Shown here one piece after another: positions 1-9,339 of a stretch of 64,000 nt of DNA. The translations under genes were made by a program, and so were the position numbers. Every line of letters starts with the position of its first letter. Position 1 is the first letter of the stretch. The notes beneath the pieces were generated by a model, which was not told the origin of the DNA, ran no database searches, and worked only from the letters and a program-made list of their open reading frames with translations. Location of the stretch: NCBI RefSeq assembly GCF_022749495.1, contig NZ_CP094241.1, positions 744,001-808,000 on the forward strand. Reading direction: 5' to 3'. This stretch comes from Neisseria macacae ATCC 33926. Its GTDB lineage: Bacteria > Pseudomonadota > Gammaproteobacteria > Burkholderiales > Neisseriaceae.

Positions 1-922
1 CGGGAACGCGCACGGTAATGAAATTCGCTTCGCTGGGGAAGGCTTTCAGACGACCTATGGCGGATAATTCGCTGAAAACGCGTTCGCGTTCGGTTTTCAA
101 AATATCTATGGTCGTCTGAATCGCGTCGTGGTGTTGCAGGGCGAATTTGGCGGTCGCCAAGCTTAATTGGTTCATATTGTAGGGCGGCAGGATTTTCGCC
201 AGCTCGCCCATTACGGCGGGGCTTCCTGCCGCATAGCCGATGCGCAGTCCGGCAAAACCGATTTTGCTGATGGTGCGCATCACGACCAGATTTTCGATGC
301 TGCCCGCCTGCGGCAGAAAACTGTCGCGGCTGAATGCGCCGTATGCTTCATCGACAACGACGATACCGCGCGCCGCGCGGATAATGGCTTCGACTTCTTC
401 GCGGCGGAAACATACGCCTGTCGGATTGTTCGGATAGGCGATGAAAATCAGCGCGGGCTGATGTTTGTCAATGGCGGATAAAACGGCGGGCAAATCAAGT
501 GTGAAATCTTCATTGAGCGGCACGCCGACATAATTCATGCCGTACAGCTCGGCATTGTGCCGATACATCACGAAACTCGGTTCAACCGCGAGCATGGTCG
601 CGCCAGATTGGGCAACGAGCAGGGTCATGAATTGGATTAACTCGTCCGATCCGTTTCCTAAAGCGATGGCGGCAGATTCAGGAATGTTGAAGGCTTTTCT
701 TAAAGTTTCCTGAAGCCCGCTGGCGGCGGGATTGGGGTAAAGATGAATCGGCGCTCGGGCAATCAGCCGCAGCCATTCGTTTGACAGCTCTGGGAAACGG
801 GCAAACGGATGATACGGACTTTCCATTGCATCCAGCTTGATGAAGCCTTCGGGCAAGTCGGCAATTCGGTAGGCGGACATGGATTTGATGTCGTCGCGGA
901 TGAAGTTGGAGGCGGTTTTCAT
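1..922 (-). CDS. hisC: Histidinol-phosphate aminotransferase, 3' end cut by window edge
   Basis: PLP-dependent aminotransferase of histidine biosynthesis (imidazole-acetol phosphate to histidinol phosphate). Reading leftward from an ATG at 922-920 gives 307 codons before the window ends, against about 365 usual for the family. Visible motifs are YPNNPTG, the DEAY segment, and SKxGxAGxRxGY with the PLP-binding lysine at residue 220; the last visible stretch FPSEANFxxVRVP is the conserved C-terminal substrate-binding segment. An uptake sequence lies in frame near the edge (48-59). The upstream region is AT-rich and carries no neighbouring gene for 790 bases, so it has its own promoter. Identification is firm; the C-terminus is not in view. 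Confidence 0.93.
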   Translation of the reverse strand, partial: MKTASNFIRDDIKSMSAYRIADLPEGFIKLDAMESPYHPFARFPELSNEWLRLIARAPIHLYPNPAASGLQETLRKAFNIPESAAIALGNGSDELIQFMTLLVAQSGATMLAVEPSFVMYRHNAELYGMNYVGVPLNEDFTLDLPAVLSAIDKHQPALIFIAYPNNPTGVCFRREEVEAIIRAARGIVVVDEAYGAFSRDSFLPQAGSIENLVVMRTISKIGFAGLRIGYAAGSPAVMGELAKILPPYNMNQLSLATAKFALQHHDAIQTTIDILKTERERVFSELSAIGRLKAFPSEANFITVRVP

Positions 923-1284
923 AGTTTTCTTCTCAATTTCTGAATAATGGTTATTTCGTCACAATATAGCACAAAATCAGAGTGTTGACATTAATATAAT
1001 TAATAAATGGGGTGTTTATATTATTTTTATAATGAAGGTTTGATATAAATATTGAATTCAAAGATATTTTTTGAATATTCTTGGGCTGCTTTGTCTGTTT
1101 TTATTGATAAGCAAACTTAAATAGGGAGATTGGGAAGCATTAGATTGCGATGTGGGTGGTTTTTTAATATTTTCATTTGTTTTTAAGGGACTGGGGCATG
1201 GTTGGATAATGTGCCGAATCTGTTTCTTTTACGTTTGTCGGCGCGGGGGATGGATTGGGGATAAAGAATGAAGGAGGCGGATTG

Positions 1285-1441
1285 TATAGTGGATTAACTT
1301 TAAACCAGTACGGCGTTGCCTCGCCTTAGCTCAAAGAGAACGATTCTCTAAGGTGCTGAAGCACCAAGTGAATCGGTTCCGTACTATCTGTACTGTCTGC
1401 GGCTTCGTCGCCTTGTCCTGATTTAAATTTAATCCACTATA
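1285..1441. repeat. Correia repeat enclosed element (CREE), full length
   Basis: 157 bp bounded by TATAGTGGATTAA and its inverse, with the internal GAACGATTCTCTAAGGTGCTGAAG segment of the long form, split here as GAACGATTCTCTAAGG then TGCTGAAG. CREEs are non-autonomous neisserial mini-transposons; the long form is known to carry an IHF site and outward promoter activity. Confidence 0.95.
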
Positions 1442-1563
1442 AACGGCTTGATGGCGGAATCCCAATATATTGAATATGGAATTGATATTTTGATTTTAAT
1501 GGGATTTTTAGCTTATTGGCTTGATGGGGAATTAAATATAAACCGGCATGGTTTTATGTTGTT

Positions 1564-1642
1564 TAAACCTGAAGAAAGCGATTGTTTAGTGTGAAAAACA
1601 TCTAAACAATCGCTTTCATGTTATAAGCACTCTTTTCAGGTT
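1564..1642. repeat. Nested inverted repeat
   Basis: A perfect 16-bp stem (1574-1589 with 1602-1617, arm GAAAGCGATTGTTTAG) around a 12-base loop, nested inside a second pair of arms AAACCTGAA (1564) and TTCAGGTTT (1634-1642). It lies just downstream of the leftward gene ending at 1713. It could be a terminator, but lacks a clean T run and contains no uptake sequence, unlike most terminators here. Confidence 0.6.
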
Positions 1643-1712
1643 TCTGATTGAAATTGAATCCGTGATGAGCCATTCGACGAAAAGTTTTCTTGTTTGAATA
1701 CGCGTAGAAAGC

Positions 1713-2135
1713 CTATTGGGCAGTAAAGGTCGTCTGAAAAGTCTGTCCGCCTATGGTGATGTCGGCGATGTAGTCGCGTCTGCCTTCGACGCAGACGGGC
1801 AGGTGGATTTGGTGCGCTTGCCAGGTGCGCGGGGATTGTTGTTGGAGCATATAGCGGTTGAAACCCATGTCCATGTCTTTCATGCTGAAGCTGATGCTGA
1901 CTTGTTGTGTTTCGGCCGGGGTGTTTTCGACGGTGATGTCGAAGGCGGAGCGGTGGCTGATAGGAGTGGAGCGGACGTGCGAGCCGTCGGGCAGGATGCA
2001 GCCTTTGATGAGGTCGCACTCGGCGGCGCGGGCTTGGGGCTGTTGTTTCTGCCACCAGTCCAGCAGCAGGAGTTTGGCGGCGGCGAAGAGGATGAGGAGG
2101 ACACCTGCGAGGAGGAGTTTGCGGTTTTTGTTCAT
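1713..2135 (-). CDS. Small single-pass membrane or secreted protein, unknown function
   Basis: 140 aa. A basic N-terminus (MNKNRK) is followed by a hydrophobic segment at about residues 7-26, so it is a signal anchor or uncleaved signal peptide with the rest in the periplasm. The soluble part has three cysteines (two in CDLIKGC, one in LPVCVEG) and reads like a small beta domain, ending in repeated TxxxTFTAQ-like strands. I do not recognise a named family. It starts one base after the mutT stop, so it is the last gene of the leftward recO-pdxJ-acpS-mutT run and probably translationally coupled to mutT. Confidence 0.75.
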   Translation of the reverse strand: MNKNRKLLLAGVLLILFAAAKLLLLDWWQKQQPQARAAECDLIKGCILPDGSHVRSTPISHRSAFDITVENTPAETQQVSISFSMKDMDMGFNRYMLQQQSPRTWQAHQIHLPVCVEGRRDYIADITIGGQTFQTTFTAQ

Positions 2136-2136
2136 T

Positions 2137-2940
2137 TCAGACGACCTCGGTGTCGTTGTCGGTCAGGACGGCGTGTGCGCCTGTCGAGAGCCAGCGGTCG
2201 CGGTAGCTTGAAACCAGTGTTTCGGGCGCGGCGACAACCAGCGGAACGGATACGCCTTGTTCTAATATTTCAAGCACTTGTCGTGCGCTTGCGTCGTCGT
2301 TGACTTGCCAAACGACGACGTCGGCATCTTGCACGCGCAGCCATTGTTCGCGGGTGTGTATTGATACCCAAACGCTTTGGGCTTGGGGGAGTTTGCCGAG
2401 CTTGCGCAGTTCGGTTTCTGAGATGAGGATGTTGGTGTGGTGCGGTTCGGCAAGGGAGTAGGGTGCGATGTGGTATTCGACGGTGCTGTTTTGTCCGTGC
2501 AAACCGGTTTTCAGACGACCTTGAAGCTGGCGGGGGACGGAGAGGGCGCGCAGCAGCGGACCGTTGGCAGGCAGCATGGGGGCGACGTTGAAATCGCCCG
2601 CTTTTTGCCACGACCATGCCTGTCCTTCGCGGGATTGGGGTTCGCCCGTCCATTGGTCGGGGTTTACCCATAGGAATTTCAAGCAGACGCGGGCGTGTTC
2701 GTAGGAATGGATTTTGGTCAGCCAAGGCGTGGCGGCTAGGATGCGGATGCCGAGTTCTTCTTCAAACTCGCGTTGCAGGGCTTGGAAGTCGGTTTCGCCC
2801 GCTTCGACTTTGCCGCCGGCAAATTCCCAATATCCGGCATAGGGCTTGCCTTCGGGGCGGGAACTGAGCAGGTAGTCGCCGTCTTGGTTGAGCAAGATGC
2901 CGGCAACGACGCGGATAAGGGGGCGGGTGTCTTGGGTCAT
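2137..2940 (-). CDS. mutT: Nudix hydrolase (MutT) with C-terminal ThiE-like domain
   Basis: 267 aa. Residues 1-130 are a Nudix domain with a full Nudix box, GGKVEAGE...REFEEELGI, of the 8-oxo-dGTP-sanitising MutT type. Residues about 140-267 resemble the degenerate thiamine-phosphate-synthase-like domain often fused to MutT in Proteobacteria. An upstream in-frame ATG would add 32 residues encoded by an uptake sequence and hairpin, so I chose the ATG at 2940 (MTQDTRPL). The stop and the last two Val codons come from an uptake sequence (GTCGTCTGA). A hairpin at 2977-3000 separates it from acpS. Confidence 0.88.
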   Translation of the reverse strand: MTQDTRPLIRVVAGILLNQDGDYLLSSRPEGKPYAGYWEFAGGKVEAGETDFQALQREFEEELGIRILAATPWLTKIHSYEHARVCLKFLWVNPDQWTGEPQSREGQAWSWQKAGDFNVAPMLPANGPLLRALSVPRQLQGRLKTGLHGQNSTVEYHIAPYSLAEPHHTNILISETELRKLGKLPQAQSVWVSIHTREQWLRVQDADVVVWQVNDDASARQVLEILEQGVSVPLVVAAPETLVSSYRDRWLSTGAHAVLTDNDTEVV

Positions 2941-2976
2941 GGGGTAGGGGGAGAAAGGTCGTCTGAAAATTCGGAA

Positions 2977-3000
2977 AGGTCGGATTTGCGAATCCGACCT
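2977..3000. terminator. Hairpin between acpS and mutT
   Basis: Perfect 10-bp stem AGGTCGGATT / AATCCGACCT with a 4-base loop. Read leftward it is followed by TTTCC, so it may attenuate transcription between acpS and mutT. Confidence 0.5.
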
Positions 3001-3016
3001 GCCAATGGGTATTGTC

Positions 3017-3394
3017 TTATTTTTCGGCAACGACAAATGCCAACACGGTGTCTTCTTCGTCGCTCATGCTGAGGCTTACGTGGCTGATGCCTTGTTCTTC
3101 CAGCCATTTGGACAGGGCGGGAGCGTAGAAGAATTCGGGTTTGCCCAATGCGTCATGCCCGATGCCAATGTTGCGGAAGGAAACCGCGCCGCGTATGCCC
3201 GTGCCGACGGCTTTGGCGAAGGCTTCTTTGGCGGCGAAGCGTTTGGCGAGGTAGTTGACGGGTTTGCCCGCTTGCGGGAATTCGAGCAGCTCTTCGGGGG
3301 TGAGGATGCGCTCGGCAAACGCCTGTCCGAATTTTTTGCTCAGGCGGATGATGCGTTTGAGGGAAACGATGTCTGTGCCTATGCCGTAAATCAT
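3017..3394 (-). CDS. acpS: Holo-[acyl-carrier-protein] synthase
   Basis: 125 aa, the usual length. Transfers 4'-phosphopantetheine from CoA to the serine of acyl carrier protein. The GTDIV motif at residues 6-10 and the RFAAKEAFAKA motif at about 70-80 are the Mg-binding and catalytic segments of the family. An AAGGAGA ribosome site stands ahead of the ATG at 3394. It follows pdxJ by about 50 bases with one uptake sequence between; the pdxJ-acpS pairing is common in Proteobacteria. Confidence 0.97.
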   Translation of the reverse strand: MIYGIGTDIVSLKRIIRLSKKFGQAFAERILTPEELLEFPQAGKPVNYLAKRFAAKEAFAKAVGTGIRGAVSFRNIGIGHDALGKPEFFYAPALSKWLEEQGISHVSLSMSDEEDTVLAFVVAEK

Positions 3395-3446
3395 GCGGTG
3401 GTCTCCTTGTTGAGAGAAGGTCGTCTGAAAAGGTGGGTGTTGCCTA

Positions 3447-4175
3447 TCAAGGCAGCATTCTTGCTCTGAACATGGTTTCCTTCATCTGGCGGACGGCTTC
3501 GGGCAGGCCGAGGAAGAGGGCTTGGGCAATCAGCGAATGCCCGATGTTCAGCTCGCGGATGGCGAGGATTTGGGCGATGGGGGTAACGTTGTGTATGGTC
3601 AGGCCGTGTCCGGCGTTGACGACCAAGCCCAAATCGCTGGCAAAATGCGCGCCGTTTTGCAGACGCTCGAATTGCTTGATTTGTTCGGCGTGGCTGTGTG
3701 CATCGGCGTATGCGCCGGTGTGCAGCTCGATAACGGGCGCGCCAACATCATGGGCGGCTTGGATTTGCTCGTTGTCGGCATCGATAAAGAGCGAGACGCG
3801 GATGCCAGCGTCGGTCAGGATTTTGGTGAACTCGGCGATTTTTTCTTGTTGCGCCAATACGTCCAAACCGCCTTCGGTCGTGATTTCCTGACGTTTTTCA
3901 GGCACGATGCACACGTCTTCCGGCATGACTTTGAGCGCGTTTTCCAGCATTTCTTCGGTCAGTGCCATTTCAAGGTTCAGGCGTGTGCGGATGGCGTTTT
4001 TGACGGCGAACACGTCCGCGTCTTTGATGTGGCGGCGGTCTTCGCGCAGGTGCATGGTAATCAAATCCGCACCGTGCGTTTCCGCGACCAATGCCGCTTC
4101 CACGGGGCTGGGATAGGTCGTACCGCGGGCGTTGCGGACGGTGGCGATGTGGTCGATGTTTACACCTAAGAGCAT
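3447..4175 (-). CDS. pdxJ: Pyridoxine 5'-phosphate synthase
   Basis: 242 aa. Condenses 3-amino-2-oxopropyl phosphate with 1-deoxyxylulose 5-phosphate to make pyridoxine phosphate. Starts [17 protein letters not shown], the diagnostic N-terminus; HLREDRRHI at 43-51 and the C-terminal NAGHGLT and [12 protein letters not shown] phosphate-binding segments are intact. The ribosome site AAAGGAC precedes the ATG. It lies between recO and acpS in a leftward run. Confidence 0.98.
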   Translation of the reverse strand: MLLGVNIDHIATVRNARGTTYPSPVEAALVAETHGADLITMHLREDRRHIKDADVFAVKNAIRTRLNLEMALTEEMLENALKVMPEDVCIVPEKRQEITTEGGLDVLAQQEKIAEFTKILTDAGIRVSLFIDADNEQIQAAHDVGAPVIELHTGAYADAHSHAEQIKQFERLQNGAHFASDLGLVVNAGHGLTIHNVTPIAQILAIRELNIGHSLIAQALFLGLPEAVRQMKETMFRARMLP

Positions 4176-4194
4176 GATGTGTCCTTTCTTTGGA

Positions 4195-4234
4195 TTTTCA
4201 GACGACCTGCTGATGGAAAAGGTCGTCTGAAAAA
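4195..4234. repeat. Inverted uptake-sequence pair between recO and pdxJ
   Basis: TTTTCAGACGACC and GGTCGTCTGAAAA face outward around 14 bases. The arms pair but no T run follows on the minus strand, so read-through from recO to pdxJ is plausible. Confidence 0.7.
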
Positions 4235-4235
4235 G

Positions 4236-4976
4236 TTAAACGCCGAAACTGAATTGCTGGAGTTGTTGCAAAACCTGTCTGGATTTAATGCCTTCGGGCA
4301 GGAGGTTGTCAATCAGCAGGCGCGTGATTTTTAGCGACTGCCCGAGGCTTTCGGGGTGGGTGAAATCGCCTTCGCGCAGCTGGATTAAGATGTCGCCGCC
4401 GACTGCCACGCCATGATTGCGCGGATTGAAGCGTTCGGCTTCTTCGATGGGAACGACCGCGTTTTCAGGCGTCAGCCAGTAGGTTTCTTCGGCGCGGATT
4501 GCTTCGCCGTTGCCATCGTGGAACAAATCGGGCGCGAATCCTAAACGGCTGAGTAAAGTCCATTCAAAGCGTCGCAGCGCGGCGGTATGGCCGCTTTCGC
4601 CGCATACCGCCCTCATTACTGCTTCCAACGCATCGTAAAGCTCGGGTATCGGGTCTTCTCGGGTTGTCAGCTTGAGCATCAGTTCGTTGATATATAAGCC
4701 GCTGAACAAAGCCCTGCCTTGCGGCTGCGGCCAGCCGCCTATCCACTCTGCGCGGTGTAGCGTTTTCAATTCTTGCGAACCGTACCACGATGCGCTGACA
4801 GGTACAAACGGAACCAACACGCCGCGCAACTCGCTTTGCCGCTTGCGCGCACTTCTCGCCAGTAAAGCCACGCGCCCGTAACGGCGGCTGAACACTTCCA
4901 CCCACAAACTGCTCTCGCGCCAAGGGGCGGAAGCAAGCAGGAAGACGGGTTCGTGGTTGATGCGCTGGTTGGCCAT
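4236..4976 (-). CDS. recO: DNA repair protein RecO
   Basis: 246 aa. RecO loads RecA on gaps in the RecFOR pathway. The N-terminal OB fold (about 1-80) reads RINHEPVFLLAS...RYGRVALLARSARK, and a helical domain follows without the zinc cysteines, as in betaproteobacterial RecO. The frame is open to 5114, but I chose the ATG at 4976 (MANQRINHEP), where family similarity begins; neither candidate has a clear ribosome site. First gene of the leftward run to mutT. Confidence 0.9.
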   Translation of the reverse strand: MANQRINHEPVFLLASAPWRESSLWVEVFSRRYGRVALLARSARKRQSELRGVLVPFVPVSASWYGSQELKTLHRAEWIGGWPQPQGRALFSGLYINELMLKLTTREDPIPELYDALEAVMRAVCGESGHTAALRRFEWTLLSRLGFAPDLFHDGNGEAIRAEETYWLTPENAVVPIEEAERFNPRNHGVAVGGDILIQLREGDFTHPESLGQSLKITRLLIDNLLPEGIKSRQVLQQLQQFSFGV

Positions 4977-5135
4977 GGGCAGTTGGTCGGGAGTGTGGAC
5001 GGGGTGGGTTATGGTGTGGTGCATTTTACCAAAGCGGGTAGGAGGTCGTCTGAAAATATTTTTGTTGTTTAGAATGCTTTGAGTATCAAGAGGGAAAGGA
5101 GAAGGCAAAATCAATCGATGGGTCTGGTCGATTTG

Positions 5136-5292
5136 TATAGTGGATTAACTTTAAACCGGTACGGCGTTGCCTAGCCTTAGCTCAAAGAGAACGATTCTCT
5201 AAGGTGCTGAAGCACCAAGTGAATCGGTTCTGTACTATCTGTACTGTCTGCGGCTTCGTAGCCTTGTCCTGATTTAAATTTAATCCACTATA
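5136..5292. repeat. CREE, full length
   Basis: 157 bp with TATAGTGGATTAA ends, lying between recO and cytochrome c5. It carries small substitutions relative to its siblings (GCCTAGCC, CTTCGTAGCC). Confidence 0.95.
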
Positions 5293-5316
5293 TCTTTTAG
5301 GATGGCGAACGGCTGC

Positions 5317-5349
5317 AAAAAAACGCACCTTGTTTGAAGGTGCGTTTTT
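5317..5349. terminator. Terminator of the cytochrome c5 gene
   Basis: AAAAACGCACCTT / AAGGTGCGTTTTT, a 13-bp stem with a 5-base loop and T runs on both strands. It does not use uptake sequences. It lies 30 bases past the cytochrome stop. Confidence 0.88.
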
Positions 5350-5378
5350 GATGGGATATATGGTGTTTTTTGAACAAA

Positions 5379-6236
5379 TCAGAATTTAGCGCCTGATTGG
5401 TTTGCCATGTAGTCGACCGCTGCTTTGACTTCATCGTCGCTCAGGCCGGCGTTGCCGCCTTTTGCAGGCATGGCGTTGAAGCCTTCGAGAGCGTGTTTGT
5501 GCAGGGTTTCTTTACCTTGTTTGATGCGTGAAGCCCATTCGTCTTTTTTACCTATGCCGGGAATGCCGGGAACTGCGCCGCCGTGACATGCCTGACAGGT
5601 TGCTTCGAAAACTTTTTTACCGTCTGCGCCGGAAGCTGCAGGAGCGGCTGCGCCTTTGTCTTCGGCTTTAGGTGCATTGGCTGCGGGGGCAGAGCCGGCA
5701 GCGGCCGGTGCTGAGGCGGCTGCATTGCCTGAAGCGGCTTGATCGGCAGGTGCTGCGGCATCCGGATCAGGGAAGGTACCGCCGCTCTTGTTCGCCATGT
5801 AAGTGATGACGCGTTTGAGTTCTTGATCGGTCAAATCGGCTGCGCCGCCTTTTGCAGGCATGGCGTTAAAGCCGTTCAGAGCGTGTTGGAAAAGGGTATC
5901 GAAGCCTTGTGCGATACGGGGAGCCCATTCGCCGTTGTTTTCGATTTTCGGCGCGTTGGGGACGGATTTGTCTGCGCCGTGACACTGGATACAGATTTTG
6001 TTGAAAATCTGATCGCCTTTGCGTTCGCCTACCGGAATGCCGTCTCCCAAGGTAAGCTGTCCTACGGGCTGGATGCGGGTTTGGGTAGCAGTTTCGGAAG
6101 ATTGGGCAACGTCTGCATACGAGCCGCTGCCCGCCAATTTGATGAGGAAGTAAATGACTGCAATGGCAATAACGATACCGCTCACAAGGGTAAACAATGC
6201 AGAGCCTTGGGCTTTGGAGTCGCGGAGTTGTTTCAT
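5379..6236 (-). CDS. cycB: Membrane-anchored dihaem cytochrome c5
   Basis: 285 aa. Residues 16-34 are a hydrophobic anchor; two homologous class I cytochrome domains follow, with haem sites CIQCH (82-86) and CQACH, each with a distal NAMPAKGG methionine ligand segment. A Pro/Ala-rich linker of about 60 residues joins them. Neisserial cytochrome c5 carries electrons from bc1 to the cbb3 oxidase and to nitrite reductase AniA in the periplasm. The linker is low-complexity (repeated Ala, Pro, Asn) and probably varies in length between strains. Monocistronic, with its own terminator. Confidence 0.92.
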   Translation of the reverse strand: MKQLRDSKAQGSALFTLVSGIVIAIAVIYFLIKLAGSGSYADVAQSSETATQTRIQPVGQLTLGDGIPVGERKGDQIFNKICIQCHGADKSVPNAPKIENNGEWAPRIAQGFDTLFQHALNGFNAMPAKGGAADLTDQELKRVITYMANKSGGTFPDPDAAAPADQAASGNAAASAPAAAGSAPAANAPKAEDKGAAAPAASGADGKKVFEATCQACHGGAVPGIPGIGKKDEWASRIKQGKETLHKHALEGFNAMPAKGGNAGLSDDEVKAAVDYMANQSGAKF

Positions 6237-6448
6237 TTGGTAGGCCTCGCCGTTAGGTTAGGTTGTGCTTTGAGTTATAGTTTGGTGTGTTAAACGCAGT
6301 TAACAATATTTTGCTGGATTATACTGAATTCACAAGGGCTTTCCAATCGCTCTTGTGGAAAATATACGCAAAGGCGGCGGTTTTTTGCCGTCTGTTAAGG
6401 GGTGGGTTGTGTATGTTGTTGATTATTTTATGGGATTTTTCTTCAAAT

Positions 6449-6476
6449 TTGTCTTGTTTGCGCCATCCTGCATAAT
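6449..6476 (+). promoter_or_regulatory. Probable promoter of tRNA-Arg
   Basis: TTGTCT at 6449-6454 and CATAAT at 6471-6476 with 16-base spacing, placing a start about 40 bases before the tRNA. Confidence 0.5.
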
Positions 6477-6522
6477 AGGCTTTGCCAACAGGCGGGATTT
6501 GCGTTAATCTTACGCCTTCTTC

Positions 6523-6598
6523 GCACCCATAGCTCAGTTGGAAGAGTGTCAGTTTCCGAAGCTGGAGGTCACAGGTTCGATCCCTGTTGGGTGCGCCA
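6523..6598 (+). tRNA. tRNA-Arg (anticodon CCG)
   Basis: 76 nt folding as a standard cloverleaf: acceptor GCACCCA/TGGGTGC, D arm GCTC/GAGT, anticodon stem TCAGT/GCTGG around loop TTCCGAA, T arm ACAGG-TTCGATC-CCTGT, discriminator G and encoded CCA. Anticodon CCG reads the rare codon CGG. Confidence 0.95.
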
Positions 6599-6606
6599 AT
6601 TATAGA

Positions 6607-6648
6607 GAGGCCGTCTGAAAGATGAAAATTTTTCGGGCGGCCTTTTGA
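6607..6648 (+). terminator. tRNA terminator using an AG-DUS
   Basis: GAGGCCGTCTGAAA and TTTCGGGCGGCCTTTT form an imperfect stem directly after the tRNA. The left arm is the AGGCCGTCTGAA dialect, rare in this window. Confidence 0.7.
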
Positions 6649-6702
6649 CTTACTTCAAATAAAACTACATCGGGTTTCAGACGACCTTTTACTTTTTGCG
6701 CT

Positions 6703-7896
6703 TTATTTCAGCACTTCGGCAAACGCATCGGCAACATAGGCGATATTCGATGCGTTCAGCCCGGCGACGCACATCCTGCCCGAATCCAGCAGGTAAACGG
6801 CAAATTCGTCGCGCAGCCTGCGGACTTGTTCCACGCTCAATCCTGTGTAGCTGAACATGCCGCGCTGTTTGATGAAATAAGTGAAATCGCGGTCAGGGAT
6901 TTGGACGGTCAATACGTCGTAAAGTTTCTGCCGCATGGCGCGGATGCGGTCGCGCATGACATAGACTTCGTTTTGCCACAAGGCGTAAAGTTCGGTGCTG
7001 TTCATCACATCGGCGGCGATATAGGCGCCGTGTGCGGGCGGGCTGGAGTAGATGCGGCGGACGGTGAATTTGAGCTGTCCGAACACCAATTCCGCTTCTT
7101 CTTTATTCGGGCAAACCACGCTCAAACCGCCGACGCGCTCGCCGTAGAGCGACAGGTTTTTCGAGAATGAATTGCTGACGAACAGCGGCAATTCCATTTC
7201 CACCGCTTTGCGAATGGCGTAGGCATCGCTGTCCAAATCGCCGCCGAAGCCTTGGTAGGCGATGTCCATAAACGGAATCAGTTTGCGCGTTTTGATGATT
7301 TGCAACACTTCGTCCCATTGCTGTTCCGACATATCCACGCCGGTCGGATTGTGGCAGCAGGGGTGTAGGATTAGGACGCTGTGTTCGGGCAGGGTGTTGA
7401 AAAACGCGGTCATTTCGTCGAATTTGACGCCAACGGTGGCGGGGTCGTAATAAGGATAAGTGCCGACCTCGAAACCGGCGCCTTCAAAAATGCCGCGATG
7501 GTTGTCCCAAGTCGGGTCGCTGACGTAGGTGCGCGCTGCGGGGAACCAGCGGTGCAGGAAGTCCGCTCCGACTTTGAGCGCGCCCGAGCCGCCCAAAGTT
7601 TGTACGGTAACGATGCGTCCTTGCGCAAGCGCGGGGTTGTCTTTGCCGAACAATAAATGCTGCACCGCGCTGCGGTAAGTGTTCAAACCTTCCATCGGCA
7701 GGTAGGGCGACGGCGCAGGCGTGGCGGCGCGGGCGGTTTCGGCACGGTTCACGGATTCCAACACGGGCATTTTGCCTTCGTCGTCGAAATAAATGCCTAT
7801 GCTCAAATTGACTTTTTCAGGACGCGGGTCGTTTTTGAAGGTTTCGACCAAACTCAAAATCGGGTCGCCAGGGTAGTATTCGATGTGGCGGTACAT
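6703..7896 (-). CDS. tyrB: Aromatic amino acid aminotransferase
   Basis: 397 aa from the ATG at 7896; the open frame to 7989 would add residues without family similarity. A class I PLP aminotransferase making Phe, Tyr and probably Asp/Leu from their keto acids in the cytoplasm. The starting segment [16 protein letters not shown] (181-185), DIAYQG (211-216) and [16 protein letters not shown] with PLP lysine K246 are typical. Flanked by the tRNA on one side and divergent folP on the other. Confidence 0.93.
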   Translation of the reverse strand: MYRHIEYYPGDPILSLVETFKNDPRPEKVNLSIGIYFDDEGKMPVLESVNRAETARAATPAPSPYLPMEGLNTYRSAVQHLLFGKDNPALAQGRIVTVQTLGGSGALKVGADFLHRWFPAARTYVSDPTWDNHRGIFEGAGFEVGTYPYYDPATVGVKFDEMTAFFNTLPEHSVLILHPCCHNPTGVDMSEQQWDEVLQIIKTRKLIPFMDIAYQGFGGDLDSDAYAIRKAVEMELPLFVSNSFSKNLSLYGERVGGLSVVCPNKEEAELVFGQLKFTVRRIYSSPPAHGAYIAADVMNSTELYALWQNEVYVMRDRIRAMRQKLYDVLTVQIPDRDFTYFIKQRGMFSYTGLSVEQVRRLRDEFAVYLLDSGRMCVAGLNASNIAYVADAFAEVLK

Positions 7897-8042
7897 TGAT
7901 GCTTCCTTTGTCAGACGGATGGTGGCGGAAAACCTGATTTTTGCATTAAACGGCAGGATTTGTAAAATGGGGTCGTCTGAAAGCTGCATGATGTTTTCAG
8001 ACGACCTATAATTTCGTCTTCATTATTTTACGGAACACCATC

Positions 8043-8900
8043 ATGACCACGCGCATCTGGCAGGCAGGCAGGTTTGAAATCGGTTTGGACAAGCCGAAAA
8101 TCATGGGTATCGTCAACCTGACGCCCGATTCTTTTTCCGACGGCGGCGTGTATTCGCAAAACGCCCAAACAGCCTTGGCACACGCCGAACAGCTTCTAAA
8201 GGAGGGTGCGGATATTCTCGACATCGGTGGCGAATCGACGCGGCCGGGTGCGGATTATGTTTCGCCTGAAGAAGAATGGGCGCGGGTTGCGCCTGTATTG
8301 GCGGAAGTGGCAGGGTGGGGTGTCCCTGTCAGTTTGGACACGCGCCGCACGGTGATTATGGAAAAAGCGTTGGTGCTCGGCGGTGTCGACATTATTAATG
8401 ATATAGCGGCGTTGACCGACGATGGAGCGGTCGAATTGCTGGCGCGTCAGGCGGACACGGGCATTTGCCTGATGCACATGCAGGGTTTGCCCGAAAACAT
8501 GCAGATTAATCCGAAATATCAAGATGTGGTCGGCGAAGTGGCGCGGTATTTGAAAGAGAGGGCGGCGGAATGTATCGCGGCAGGCATCGCTCCGCAACGC
8601 ATCACGCTCGATCCGGGGTTCGGTTTCGGTAAAAACCTGCAACACAATATCGCGCTGATGCGGCACTTGCCCGAATTGATGGCGGAAACGGGTTTTCCGC
8701 TGCTGATCGGCGTGTCGCGCAAACGCATGATAGGCGAGCTGACCGGCGAGGCGGACGCAGCGGCGCGCGTACACGGCAGCGTGGCGGCAGCGCTGGCTTC
8801 CGTGGCGCGCGGCGCACAAATCGTGCGCGTGCATGATGTGAAGGCGACGGCGGATGCGTTGAATGTGTGGGACGCCTTAGGGCCTGCCGGCGTCCGATAG
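8043..8900 (+). CDS. folP: Dihydropteroate synthase
   Basis: 285 aa. Joins p-aminobenzoate to dihydropterin pyrophosphate in folate synthesis and is the sulfonamide target. [15 protein letters not shown] at 21-35, [11 protein letters not shown] at about 60-70, DPGFGFGK and the C-terminal RVHDVKAT phosphate-binding segment are intact. I see no insertion in the C-terminal RxHGSVA region that is altered in known resistant meningococci, but cannot judge point changes. The start follows a reverse uptake sequence (7998-8008). Ends before a CREE, upstream of glmM, the usual neisserial neighbour. Confidence 0.97.
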   Translation: MTTRIWQAGRFEIGLDKPKIMGIVNLTPDSFSDGGVYSQNAQTALAHAEQLLKEGADILDIGGESTRPGADYVSPEEEWARVAPVLAEVAGWGVPVSLDTRRTVIMEKALVLGGVDIINDIAALTDDGAVELLARQADTGICLMHMQGLPENMQINPKYQDVVGEVARYLKERAAECIAAGIAPQRITLDPGFGFGKNLQHNIALMRHLPELMAETGFPLLIGVSRKRMIGELTGEADAAARVHGSVAAALASVARGAQIVRVHDVKATADALNVWDALGPAGVR

Positions 8901-8934
8901 TTTTCGTTTTGGAAGCAAAAAACCACTTGGAAAA

Positions 8935-9090
8935 TATAGTGGATTAACTTTAAATCAGGACAAGGCGACGAAGCCGCAGACAGTACAGATAGTACGGAAC
9001 CGATTCACTTGGTGCTTCAGCACCTTAGAGAATCGTTCTCTTTGAGCTAAGGCGAGGCAACGCCGTACTGGTTTAAGTTAATCCACTATA
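8935..9090. repeat. CREE, full length
   Basis: 156 bp in the opposite orientation to the copy at 1285, between folP and glmM. One end reads GTTTAAGTTAATCC, one A shorter than usual. Confidence 0.95.
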
Positions 9091-9122
9091 AAATGTCGGC
9101 AGCCCCTGAAGTGGTGATAAAG

Positions 9123-9162
9123 AGGTCGTCTGAAAACGAGTTGGACGGTTTCAGACGACCTG
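9123..9162 (+). terminator. Uptake-sequence hairpin after folP
   Basis: AGGTCGTCTGAAA and TTTCAGACGACCT around 13 bases, followed by GTTTGTTT. Confidence 0.75.
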
Positions 9163-9339
9163 TTTGTTTAATCCGGTTAACTTGTTCCGTATTTTGATAA
9201 AATAAGAAACTATACCGCTCAGGCGCAATCTAATGACGCTAAACATAAATCCCAACAGTTTTGCATAAAACCCCCTATACTGCCCGTTATGACATTTACG
9301 GGTAACCCCATTCTAAAAACATCCTCACGGAGCAAACTC

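Larger units (their letters stand above)
923..1712. other. Gene-poor intergenic stretch
   Basis: No credible gene on either strand. It is AT-rich, especially 950-1150, and holds one full-length CREE (1285-1441) and a strong palindrome (1564-1642). It separates leftward hisC from the leftward recO-to-mutT run, so it must hold the hisC promoter; a possible minus-strand -10 (TATATT) lies near 965. Confidence 0.6.

Noticed and set aside
6287..6475. 62-codon open frame upstream of the tRNA
   Set aside because: No ribosome site or similarity, and it overlaps the tRNA promoter region.
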